Source: Sodiomyces alkalinus F11 (Eukaryota; Ascomycota; Sordariomycetes; Glomerellales; Plectosphaerellaceae). Taken from it: a DNA stretch of 64,000 nt. The stretch covers positions 1,573,149-1,637,148 of the forward strand of contig NW_021167086.1 of assembly GCF_003711515.1 (NCBI RefSeq), read 5' to 3'. The notes below the pieces were generated by a model. It was given only the letters and a program-made list of their open reading frames with translations. It did not search any database and was not told the DNA's origin. The translations under genes were made by a program, and so were the position numbers. Of the stretch, positions 10,919 to 21,912 are shown piece after piece (the first letter of the stretch is position 1; every line of letters begins with the position of its first letter).

Positions 10919-11001
10919 CTGTCAGATACAGCGTAACAGTCACGGTCGAAATGTGTCAAAATTAAAGGGTTGAATCGTTGACTGATTAAAATAATTGTGT
11001 G
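10919..11001 (-). repeat. Right terminal inverted repeat of the cassette
   Basis: This is the inverted partner of 8780-8862. Read outwards on the plus strand it starts CTGTCAGATACAGCG and ends AATAATTGTGTG, followed by TA at 11002-11003. Confidence 0.75.
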
Positions 11002-11003
11002 TA

Positions 11004-11294
11004 CCCTAAAGACTCAACAACTTCGGGAATGGCACTAAGGACTTGGCACTCCACTGACCCTACCTTATTTTAAAACAACCAATGAAATGAGGGAATTTTA
11101 CAAGGTAGTCAACCATCAATATCAAGTAGAAAATCCTTATCGTAATGAAGGCTGTGGGAGGTGGACGGTTATCGAAAAACGTAATTTACGATCGATTTAG
11201 CCTGTGTGGGGAAGTGGGTAATTTTCACGGGGCCTATCTAAAATGCCAGTAAGGAATACTATTTTGCTAGTAAAACGGTAGGGCCCGCCAAGCA
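11004..11294. other. Weakly RIPed spacer, no gene
   Basis: CpA/TpG are as frequent as in the gene and stop codons occur in all frames. I see no domain, RNA or repeat. It is probably original unique sequence between the cassette and the Copia insertion. Confidence 0.5.
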
Positions 11295-11299
11295 TAATA

Positions 11300-11439
11300 T
11301 ATTGCGGCGGTGGTCCGTGCTTCACGGCCGACCAATCAGGTCGCTGTATTCAGGTAGCTAAAGCTTAAGGCTTTTAGCCGAGGAACCTACTATAGATAGC
11401 TTCCTTATATATATATAATATATCCATTTTAGTATTATA
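11300..11439 (+). repeat. 5' LTR of Copia 1
   Basis: It starts TATTGCGG and ends TTATA where the 3' LTR has TGTTACGG and TCACA, as expected if TG/CA became TA/TA by RIP. It is 140 bp, equal to its partner. Confidence 0.93.
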
Positions 11440-11451
11440 GGTTATAAGCCC
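11440..11451 (+). other. Primer-binding site, initiator-tRNA anticodon type
   Basis: GGTTATAAGCCC directly follows the LTR. Restoring one RIP change gives GGTTATGAGCCC, complementary to the anticodon arm of eukaryotic initiator tRNA-Met (GGGCTCATAACC). Copia of Drosophila and yeast Ty5 prime from such half-tRNAs. The same site follows the Copia 2 LTR at 17821. Confidence 0.65.
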
Positions 11452-11589
11452 TTATTATCCGCAGGGTTAATTCCATTAATCGTTAATCGCGAGGATTAAT
11501 TATATTAATTTATATAGTCCTCTCTATTATCGGATATTAAAATCCATTTATTTCGGCCTCGGCCACTAATTAATAAGCTAATACCTTTG

Positions 11590-14500
11590 ACGGCAGTATG
11601 CCTTATAGCGAAGGAAACACAGACAGGCCCTTTAAGGGTATAAGCCCCTTAACCCTAAGAACCCCTCGAGACAGTTTACGAGGAAGACACTTATTACGAT
11701 AAGACTAACCTTTAAGATAAGATTAAGGCTAAGTTAGCTTAATAATCAAAAGGAAAAGGAGTTATAAGCGAAAAAGATATAAAAAGTGGCCTGGATTAAT
11801 GAGGAAATCTTATCTATGCCCTTAGAAATAATTAATAATAGATCCCCGATAACGTTAGAGATACCCTTAGGCAGTCGTTTAGCCCTCTCTTCGGTGCTCC
11901 CGAGATAGGTTGACGAACCACCTTTACTAACCCCCCTATACCAGAAAAGGATAATCCTCCCTAATAGTAATAGTAGCAGGCGGTTAATCCGCAGGACTTT
12001 GTTAATAGTCTAATGAACAGCTTCAGGATATAGCCTACGCAGATCAAGTTTCCTGTTCTTAAAGATGACTCCAATTATAAGGATTAGGAGTATAAGGTGA
12101 AGGCATAACTAGCTAGCCACGATCTGCTGACTATTTTTAACTATCCTTAAGGTCACTTTCACAGTAAAGCCACGAATTAAAAGTAAGTAATAGTGTATAG
12201 CGTACTGCTAACTATAGTTAAGCCCGTTAAACTTCGCCTGGGAGATTTTAGGTGGAATAGAGATAATATAGATCCTTACTAACTACTTTAAGCAGTTAAA
12301 GAGATAATTCCACGAGTATTAGAAGTAGTAACTAAATCGCTTATTAAAGAATGGAATACTATAAAGGTGGAAGACTTTAAGTTAACCTCCTAGTATCTAT
12401 AAAGGATATACGCTATTAAGAAGTAGTTAGATAACCAGATTAGCTTAGCTAACAATAAGAAGGACGTCTATATAGTCATTATAGTCATTACAGGTAAATA
12501 CCTAGCCCTCGCAGAACGTCACCTTAGTAAGAAGACCGTTAACTAGCGGAACCTTATCGACGATCTTTAACTAAAGGCTAGAGCTAAGGATTTTAAGATA
12601 TCCTCTATTAATACGGTCGTTAAGTCCTAACCCTTATAGTCTACTAACTAGTCTAATAATAATAAGAAGAGTAACGATCTCCCTCTATATAAAATCTATA
12701 AGAGCCACTATTAGATAAGTAAGTGCTTCGTAGTATATCCTAATAAGGTATTAGATAGGGTACGATATATCTTCTAGAAGAAGTATAACGAATGGAAGAA
12801 GATAGGGAAGATCCCTAAGTTTAAAAGAGACGATAAACCCTCTATAACGGAAGCCGGGTCCAAGGATCCTAAAGATACTAGAGGCGTTAAGGTTAAGTCT
12901 AGAGGTTCCGCCTTTAATTAATAGTCACTGTATAGAGCTCTCCTAGTAAGCGTAGTTATATCCGTAGTGCTCTCTGACGAAGTCGTCTAGGACTCTGGAT
13001 ATTAAGTCAGTACCTTTAACGACCTTAAGTAGTTTAGGGACTATACCCCGAGGGATAATCTACCTATTATAAAGGTTATGGACGGTAATACCTTATAACC
13101 ACTAAGTATAGGGTCTATCTTCTTTAAAACTAAAGACCCGGAAGATAACGTCCACGATTAGACTATTAACTAGGTGTGGTACTATCTAAATACCCTAGTA
13201 AACCTATTATCTTTAGGATACCTACGTAACTAAGGGATTAGCTATAGTGATAAATAATAAACCCTTTTCTATAAGGTAATAGGTCGATAACTTACGAAGA
13301 TTAACTAGCGGAGAGATATCGCTATAGTCTAAGTGGATAAACTAGTAGAAGGTGGGTATAATATAACTAATACCCTAGCCTGCGCGGCTATCACGATAAA
13401 GTATCTTAAAGCCGACTTTAACGGTTGGCATAAAAGACTCGGATATATTAGTAAATATAAGATTATTAAGGCTTGTAAAGCTATGGGTATCCAATTCGAT
13501 ACCACCTAAGTAGGGGTATTCTACTATAAAGCCTATTACCTTACTAAGTTAAAAGAGTAGCCCTCTAGGATTAGACCTGCCGTACCTTTAACATCTGGAG
13601 ACTTTGATATAGACCTTATTAAAGTTAAGCCTACCGCCTATAAAGAATATAAGTATATTATCCACTAGGTTAAACAGCACTTAGGGTACTACTATCTCCG
13701 ATGGTTAAGAGATAAGAAGGGTAAGATAGTAGCCACCGAAATCAAGGCTTTTAAGGCTATATTGGAACGTTAAACAGGGCTCTAGATTAGAGGATTCCTT
13801 AGCGATAACGGCGGAGAATTTAATAAGAAGGAGCTGTATAATAAACTACAGAAAGACGGTATTATACTCCTCTTTATAGCAGCCTACACCCTAGCTTAAA
13901 ACGGTAAAGGAGAGAGGGCTGGCGGGGTCCTTATAGAAATAACCCGTACCCTTATAATTAATAGTAAACTGCCAGAATAGATCTAGGCATATACCCTTAA
14001 GACCTCGGCGGAGATATTAAATCTTCTGCCCTTGGATAGGGGAGTTCTTCTAGGGCTAAGCCCTCACGAAAAGCTTACCAGAGCTCTTAACTGCCTAAAA
14101 GATTAATAGAAGCCCTATATCTAATATCTTAGAACCTATGGCTGTATAGCTTACATCTATAAAAAGGGTAGTTTTAAGTCTCCTGAAGCTAATAAGATAG
14201 CACCGAGAGCCTAGAAAGGGAAACTAGTTAGATATAACTCTATATATAGCTATATCTATAGTATTTAGGCACCCGAACTGGATCGCGTTCTTCGTCTTAG
14301 GGATATTAAATTCGCAGAGAACCGTTAAGAAGATTCATCTTATAGGTTGGTGCTAGATTATAAAGCAGTACTAGTTAATACGGATATATATCTAAATAAG
14401 GTGGTCGTCGATATTATTATAACTATTCCATAGCCTTAATAAATAACGCAGAATAACTATTAGTAGTAGGAAGTATTATAGAATAATCCCTTTACGGGGG

Positions 14501-16230
14501 AGCTATAAGCTAATGCTATAACCCCAGAATTAACGGTTAATAAAGTTATATAGCTAATATTGCTAGACTCTCTAAATTAAGACCGAATTACCTGCTTTAA
14601 TATGCCCACTATAGATAAAGTCGTTTAACTAATAGCTTAGAACCATAACCAAACGCCGAAGACCTACCACGAGGCCTATAAACGTTTAGACTTTACGATA
14701 ACCTATAAACCCGCTATAGAATAATAGCTTAAGGCTCTAAACGAACGCTAAGTATAGGAGCTTGTTAATAGACCCTAGGGCGTTAGAGTCCTCCTAGGTA
14801 AATAGGTATTTAACGATACGTATAACGAATAGGGTAATCTTATTAGGCATAGGGCTCGCTAGGTAGTCTACGGTAACTAATAAGCTAGCGACTAATTAGC
14901 TTAAGATCTTTACGCAGCTATAGTATAGATAGCCTTACTCAGAACGTTCCTTATAATTATTATAATAGAAGACCTTAAGTGTAAAAGCTTCGACTTTAAT
15001 ATAGCCTTTATAGTAGCAGATACACCGCCTGACGTGTAAGTCTTTATCAGTTAACTAATAGGTTTGCCCACGTTCCTAGGAAAGGTCTGTCTCTTAAAGA
15101 AGGCCTTTACAGTATGAAAGAAGCTTTATTATAGTGGTTTCGTTATATCGCTAGATATATAGAGAGCCTCGACTTCGAACCTCTTAATAGTAATAGATAT
15201 ATACTAATTAATAGAACCATTAAGGTTATTATCCTAATATACGTTAATAACGTCTACGTGGCAGCTCTGAATAAGGAATCTATTATAAAAGTCCGCGAAG
15301 CTCTATGGGTAGTATACGCCCTTAAGGATCTAGGTAAAGTTAAGCAGTTCCTTAACTTTAGAATCATAAAAAACAGATCCGTAAAGATAATTATAATCGA
15401 CCAGTAATAGTACGCTAATAAGATCCTAGAACGGTTTAGTATATAAGACTATAACGCAGTCCTGACGCCACTGCCTAATAGCTTTAAATCCAGTATCTTA
15501 CCGGATCCAGAGGTATACGATAAGTAAACCAGATAGGAGTATCTTTAATAAACAGGCAGTCTAAACTATCTTACTTACGGAACGCGCGCCGATATCACCT
15601 TCGTAGTTTCTAAGCTATATAAAGTAAGTTCAGGTCTAATAGAAGTATATTAAGCGGCGTTAAAACACCTGTAGCGATATATTAAAGGTATATCAGGATA
15701 TAGTATTATTTATAGTAGTAAAGGAGTTGAAAACACACTATCGCGAGGATTATACGTAGTAGTAGATACTGCTTACGGAGATATAATTAGCAGGACCTTA
15801 ATAGGAGGCTATATAGTGTTTCTCGCGGGAGGACTAGTTATTTAGAAGTCTAAGAAATAGCCGTTCGTGGCTCTTAGCATAATAGAGGCTAAGTTCGTTA
15901 ATCTTATACTAGCAGCCCTTAATCTTTAATAGATCGCTAACCTCGTTACGATAATGACCTTACTAATCGAAAGGCCACTTTTTCTGATAACGGATAGTAC
16001 CTGAGCTTTAAGCGAGGTACTTAATAGCCTTAATTCCGCGCGTACGCGCTATATCAATACTAGGTATAAATAGATTATCTAATAGACCGAGAGAGGTTAG
16101 TTTAACCTTTAAGACGTTAAAACCAGGGAGATAGCCATAAATAGCCTTATAAAAGCCCTTTAACGATAAAAGCATCGCGACTTCGTTAGATAACTAGGCC
16201 TAACTAATCAAGGGTATAATAAACTCCCGT
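11590..16230 (+). pseudogene. Copia 1 gag-pol relic
   Basis: A possible start is MPYSEGNTDRPFKG at 11598. A degraded gag knuckle lies at about 12684-12750 (LYKIYKSHY with Cys read as Tyr). The protease active site DSGY is at about 12992. Integrase begins with GWHKRLGYISK at about 13425 and has RGFLSDNGGEF at about 13790, the core DDE aspartate region. RT shows VCLLKKAFYSMKEA at about 15088 and IYVNNVYVAA at about 15238, where YVNN replaces YVDD. RNase H begins after GSLNYLTYGTRADITF at about 15557. Stops from RIP interrupt every domain. Confidence 0.85.
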
Positions 16231-17362
16231 AAGGGCGGTTAGAGGAGACTACTTAAGTATCTCCTCCCTAATCTTAATAATAATTCCTATAGTATAGCTT
16301 AGCTTTACTAACTATCGCCGATAGAAAAGGTCTCGTATACCTATAAACTACTATCACGATAGTTAAGGACTAGCTTAGCTAGGAGACTAAATATAGCGGA
16401 GAGAAGGATTAGCTTAGTCTATCCCTAATAAGGAGCTAAGAGACCGAGAGATTACTATAGATTACTAAGGCGTAGCCGTAAGCGCTAGTTCGATACCGTT
16501 AGCGATAACTAGGTATAGTTTATAGAGGCGATAGACGATCTCTAAAAGCCCAGAGACGTTAGGTATATAGGCAACTAATTAATTAGTATCTATTACCTAA
16601 CGATAACCATATAAATAACTATCACGATAAGGACTATAGTAATAGCCTTAATAGTAAGGCCCTTAGAGAAGGGGGGCAGATCCGGCTCTCCTGTAATCAA
16701 CTATAGCCCTCTATAGCCCTATCTTTAGCCTCTAAAACTAACTTAATTAAGTCGCGGACTTAATCTGCTATTAGTTCTAATTCGTTACTATCGTAAGAAG
16801 CGATAGGCTACTCTAAACGGCCTTATTAAGTTAATTAATACGCTAAAGGCGCCCTCGATAGAAGCGATAGGCTGCTCTAAAAAGGTAGTATAACGCGCGA
16901 CTACTAACTTGAAGGCCTTATATGGATATACGAGATCGCGAGGGGTATTTTAGACCTTATCTTATCGTTGCACCACTAAGCACTCTATCGGATTAGATTA
17001 ATAACGTAAGAGCACGCCTAGCTAATCTCATGGCGTTAGGAAGACGAAGAATAACGAAGGAATAAGTCTTAGAAGGTGGTTTATCTTCGTTTAACGTGGG
17101 TTGATTTAGACTTAAGAAAGGTTAGTGATAACGAGCAAGTAGGAAAATCGGAAGGTATCGGCATGTATTCTTATAAGGGATTTACTACTAAAAAGAGAAA
17201 AAAGAGTATAAGTTAGCTTATAGCCTTTAAAGTGCCTAACTAATAATACTTATAAAAGGATTTTAAGGTTGTTTTCGAGCTTTTTGCGTTTTTACACGTT
17301 TTTTAAGCTTTTCGGCCGTTTAAGCCATTTAAGTTATTTTTAGAGCTTTACCTACAGGGGAG
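16231..17362 (+). other. Copia 1 sequence between RNase H and 3' LTR
   Basis: About 1.1 kb lies between the end of RNase H and the purine tract. No domain is recognised. It is TpA-rich up to about 17040; from there to the LTR, CpA/TpG are a little commoner. It may be 3' untranslated sequence or a lost extra ORF. Confidence 0.4.
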
Positions 17363-17502
17363 TGTTACGGCGGTAGTCCGTGCTTCACGGTCGACTAATC
17401 AGGTCACCGTATTCAGGTAGCCAAAGCTTAAGGCTTTTAGCCGAGGAACCTACTATATATAGCTTCCTCTCACACACACAATATATCCGTTTTAGTGTCA
17501 CA
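17363..17502 (+). repeat. 3' LTR of Copia 1
   Basis: It is a TG...CA bounded 140-bp LTR, less RIPed than its partner, and still shows a CACACACA tract at 17471-17480. TSD TAATA follows at 17503-17507. Confidence 0.94.
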
Positions 17503-17545
17503 TAATAAGCTACCTAAGTACACACCTATTTTGTATGTACACTTC

Positions 17546-17820
17546 TGTCGCATGGGCACACGGACCACGACGTGGTCTCTAGGGGATCTATGCCTGACTA
17601 AGGGCTTCGGATCTTAGGGACCTCGGGCCTCAGGATATAATAAGGGAGGATACCGGAAAAGACCGGATAGGATCTAAATAATATAATATCTATAACAGAG
17701 TCTTCACCGCCTAAATCAAGGGTATAAGAAACATATATAGATATAACTTAATATAATATATATATATAAGATTTCTGCTTTACTAAGTTAATTATATAAG
17801 TGCTGTTTTAACGTGCGATA
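17546..17820 (+). repeat. 5' LTR of Copia 2
   Basis: It starts TGTCGCATGGGCACACGG and ends ACGTGCGATA (RIPed ...CA). GTTATAAGCCC follows, the initiator-tRNA type primer site also seen in Copia 1. It matches 30351-30556 and, inverted, 59068-59353. Confidence 0.88.
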
Positions 17821-17829
17821 GTTATAAGC

Positions 17830-20800
17830 CCGGTTTATAATGTCTAAACGATAAATATTAATAAGGCTACCTCTATTCTACTATACAAAGTAATTATATT
17901 TATATAAGCACTCTTAAATAACTACTATCGACCTACTTAGAGTAATTAAGCGATTACTTAACCTACTAATATACCTATTAATTAATTAATTAACCGATAA
18001 GTAAGTAAAGATATATTTTCAGGTATCTAACGCTAATTATATAGTAGCTATTACTACCCTTATTAACTAGAGGGATTAGGTAGTATAGGAGCGCGCCGTA
18101 CACGGTAAATCTACTTCCTACTAGGATAACTATCTCAATCTAAAGCTAAGCGATAAAGAGGCTAATACCTACCTCCTCTCTATACCTACGCCGCCTAATA
18201 TCCGTAAATACAAAGCCCTTATTAACCCTAATACGCCGGAGGAGGCTATAGCTACTCCGTCTTCTATTATTACGCTAAAGGGCGATAAGGCTACTAATAT
18301 TATAGATACCGCCGCTACCACGGCGGTTACGGTTACCACGGCTACCGGTAAGAAGAAGACGGCTACTCGCTAGAAGGCTACGGCCGTAACGAAAGAACCA
18401 CCGATAAGGACGTCTATATTTATCGACGACCTCTTTAAAAAGGGGCGTACGCGCTACCTATAAGATCACCGTATATACCGCGACGAAAAGGCAGACTACG
18501 ACGCGTAGTAGAAGGAATTTAGTAAGGTACGCTCCTATATTAAGGGGACTATCTACACCACGTTATATAACCTCCTCGCCTAGTTATAGGATAATACCGT
18601 AAATAACCCACGGGCCTAGATTACTCTCCTCCACGTGTATATAGAACCGACCCCTATAGACCCTTTATAAGGAAGCCCTAGTCTAATATTAATGATATAC
18701 TACGCCTATAAAGGCTATACCTAAGAATATAAAGGAGTAGGTGATAAGCTAAAAAATAACGATAATACACTATAAATATATAAGCGTTTTGGAGCTATTA
18801 AGCGCGGACTATTAGGCAGAAGACGCGTTAAAAGCTATTAGACCTATTGCTTAGGAATAGAGTAATACTTACCTAGTAAATAACTACGATAAGATTACGG
18901 AAAACGAGCTAATGATTAACGACTTCGTAAAGACTTTAAGGGCGGTTCTTAGTAATATAAAAAGCCTATAATTCTCTGCTATAAAACCTAGAGTCGGGAG
19001 AGGCACCTTTAATACTCTTAGGAACCTCCCCGATACTAAGGATACTACTAATAATAAAGATAATAAGAAGCGTCCTCGTAGTACTATGTCGGTAAAGGCT
19101 ATCCCTCCCGTAACAAAGAGGCCCTACAAGATATATAAGAACACATATACTACCGCCGCCTATTAGTATATAAGGCCGGATATACGCCTTTATACGTAGT
19201 ATAGCCACGAAGATATTACGAAGGTTATACATAAGAAGATACGTAACTATAGTTTTAAAAGCCGTATAGATACCGCGATATAGAAGAGGCGGGAAGCCTT
19301 AAGAGCTACTACCGCTAGTAGGATAGAGGAAGTCTACAAAGATTAACTCTATAATACTACGCGTATTATAACTATAGCTTTAAAAGACCTGTCCGTCACC
19401 GCGACGGGGTAACTAGGCGTCTACCCTACCTAAGAAGGGGGGATACCGCGCCCTTATATAACGATACTATTAAGATTATAATATAGAGCGTCCCTCTCTA
19501 TTAACTAAGCTAAAGCGCTACTATACTACGCGATCCTAGACTTAGGATTATTAATCCACGTCTTTAATAATTAAGGCTATTTTACGGCCGTTAGACCGCG
19601 TACTAATAGACTATCGTTATTTTAGATAAGTACTTATAAGGCTTCTATCCTCGGATACGGAGACGTTAAGCTACGTATATAATCCCTATCGGGTACGAAG
19701 AGGCTGCTACGCCTTTATAACATTATATACTATAAGGAGTTTATTACTAATATCGTCTCGGAATACTAGCTATGCCTATAAGGCTATCGCTAGGATACTA
19801 TAAATAATACTATTATTAGCTCTACCGATAACCGGCCTATCTATAAGCTATTAGATATCTATGGCTAGTATATAATCGAACGCGCGGAAGCCACCGCTAT
19901 CATATTTACGGTTTCGGCTCGGTATCCCCGCGATAATCTATATAGAAGATTATGATAACCGTGCTAACCGTAAAAGACTATAACGTAATAGTAGCACGAA
20001 CGTCTTCGCTATTACGGCACCGACGCTGTTGCGAGGATTATCGATACTACTTAGGGGGTAAAAATAAAAGGACCGCACACCACCGACTATAACGCGTATA
20101 GGTAATCGTAAGTGCCTGTATAGATGAGGCGTATACTATCCCTTTACCCGTTAAAGCCCGAAGAGGCCCTGGCTATTAATTTTCACGATCTAGAAGAGTC
20201 GGAATCGCTAGGCGGCCTATATAAGTCTCTTATACTCGTTATAGACGTGTATATAGGTTATACGTAGGATTATTACCTATAGAAGAGAGACTAGGGCTCT
20301 ATTCTTTATACGTTAAAAGAAGTTTTGGCCCTGCTTAAGACCTAATTCGATAATAGGTTATATATCCTACGAGCCGATTCTGAGATATTTTAATACCTAG
20401 AAGTCGTTACTTTCCTCGCTGCTAAGGGGGTGGAAAGCTAGCCGTCGGCATTATATTTATAGGATTAAAATAGCGTCGCAGAACGGATTAAAGGTATCGT
20501 TAAGAGGAGGGCGAGGGCTATAAGAATTAGACCTAATCTGCCTATTTCTATGGAGTCTAAGATCTTTAAGACTGCTATATATCTATATAATAGAACCCCA
20601 CGATATATGAATAATTAGAAAACGCTATACGAAGGCCTACAAGGCCGTTAACCTAACCGTATATATCTACGAGTATATGGCTATAAAGTCCTTATAAAAA
20701 CGCGCGATACCTAGGCTAAAAGGAACTGCCTATAAAGGCTAGAACCGAAGGTATGGATCGGTTATTATATCGGATACTATTCCTCGAATAGCTTCCGTGT

Positions 20801-21490
20801 ATAGCTACTATACCTAACGGATATTGTTACTATAAGAGATATAATCTTTAACGAAGACGAGACTTTTAACGGTAGGATTAAAATGCTATAAGCTATGGCT
20901 TCCGCTAAGGAAATCAGGGAACGTCTATAATCTATCCGTATCACCTAATCTAATAATATAGCGAATAGGCCATTATTAAGGGGTATAGCCGTAGACGTAT
21001 TAGATCTTAAGTCGAAAGACTCTAACGCCACTATTATTACTACGGACGAAGGCAAGGCCGTCGCTATTATTATAAAGAGGGCAACGCTATTATTACGGAT
21101 ACTACTATTACTACAGACTATATTATTATTACTATAGACTATACTGCTATTACTATAGACTATACTGCTATTACTATAGACTATACTGCTATTACTATAG
21201 ACTACACTGCTATTACTATAGACTATACCACCGCTATCACTATAGACTATACCACCGCTATCACTACGGGTAAAGGCGATACTACTGTTATTACTACGGT
21301 AAAGGCGATAATACCGCTATTATAATAGGCGAGGGAGATATTACCGCTATTACTACGCGAGAGGCTACCACTATTACTATAGATACTGTATAGTTAACCA
21401 TTACGAGGTTTAAACCGTTTCCCACGCCTCTAATATCCCCGGAAGATCCTGCGTGCGCGTTCCTTATAGCGTTAGCGGTATTCCGGCGGA
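17830..21490 (+). pseudogene. Copia 2 gag, protease and integrase relic
   Basis: The gag region occupies about 17830-19400 with Lys-rich, Tyr-rich broken frames. The protease is visible at about 19527-19560 as ILDLGLLIHVFNN, which stands for the usual LDSGSSIHVFN. Integrase pieces follow in 20050-20930, for example RSPYTATTRIGNRK-like frames. The C-terminal linker contains a 21-bp tandem repeat (21100-21260). Stops are frequent and the frame is cut by the LINE at 21492. Confidence 0.7.
21100..21260 (+). repeat. 21-bp tandem repeat in the Copia 2 integrase-RT linker
   Basis: Units of the form ATTACTATAGACTATACTGCT repeat about seven times with small changes, including CCACC variants at the right end. 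The period is seven codons, so the frame is kept. The minus-strand relative at 61700-61860 has similar but non-tandem Ala/Thr/Val-rich sequence. Confidence 0.85.
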
Positions 21491-21504
21491 TAAAGGTGAA
21501 AGAA

Positions 21505-21912
21505 GCATCCTTCTTATAACTCACGTGGGGGGACCTACGTTTTACGCGCAAACGCCTTAAACCACTCACAAACTATATCAATCGATAGCTTTTTTCAAGC
21601 TCTATACGCCTATCTATAGCCCCGTATCGCACAGGCGCTAATTCAGGCGTATTATAAGTGCCAAAATGCCTAGAAATAGGCTTATAGCTCCCCCGTGTAC
21701 GGGGGAAAAGTCTAACATGGCCCGTGCGCCCAGGCTAACATAACAGTAAGCCTAGCCACGTAGAGCCGCACCCTAAACCTCCACCCAGCCCTAACGCCAC
21801 AAATAATAACCCACCAGCCATAATACTAGCTATAATAACGCCCCTAACGCCCCTAACGCCCCTAATACCCCCCCCCCCTAAGGCCCCTATAACTTTAAAG
21901 GGCCGAGGGGAG
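21505..21912 (+). other. 5' untranslated region of LINE 1
   Basis: No ORF is seen. A C-rich tract with repeated GCCCCTAAC units at 21840-21880 lies just before ORF1. CpA/TpG are less depleted up to about 21830. Confidence 0.5.

Larger units (their letters stand above)
8780..11001. mobile_element. 2.2-kb TIR-bounded cassette carrying an intact host-like gene
   Basis: The ends 8780-8862 and 10919-11001 are inverted copies of each other, 83 bp each and gap-free, identical at about four of five positions. They share the 18-mer ATTCAACCCTTTAATTTT and the inner 18-mer TTACGCTGTATCTGACAG. A TA dinucleotide sits immediately outside both ends (8778-8779 and 11002-11003), as expected for TA-targeting DNA transposons. 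No transposase is encoded; the interior holds only the coiled-coil/AT-hook gene. Part of the difference between the repeats is C/T or A/G, suggesting some RIP on the left arm. Alternatives are a non-autonomous element that captured a gene, or two separate MITE insertions flanking one gene. Confidence 0.65.
11300..17502 (+). mobile_element. Full-length Ty1/Copia LTR retrotransposon, RIP-inactivated (Copia 1)
   Basis: Two 140-bp LTRs (11300-11439 and 17363-17502) are flanked by identical 5-bp duplications TAATA (11295-11299 and 17503-17507). A primer-binding site follows the 5' LTR, and a purine tract (CAGGGGAG, 17355-17362) precedes the 3' LTR. The internal order gag, protease, integrase, RT, RNase H is diagnostic of Copia. 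All frames carry multiple TAG/TAA. Confidence 0.94.

Noticed and set aside
18966..19232. Minus-strand frames at 18966-19232, 21294-21569, 23474-23662 and 38513-38707
   Set aside because: Each lies antisense to an assigned Copia, LINE or Gypsy coding region. Long antisense frames arise easily where RIP puts stops on the sense strand.
21100..21260. CRISPR-like array
   Set aside because: The 21-bp units are contiguous without spacers and lie in a eukaryotic retrotransposon coding region, so it is a minisatellite.
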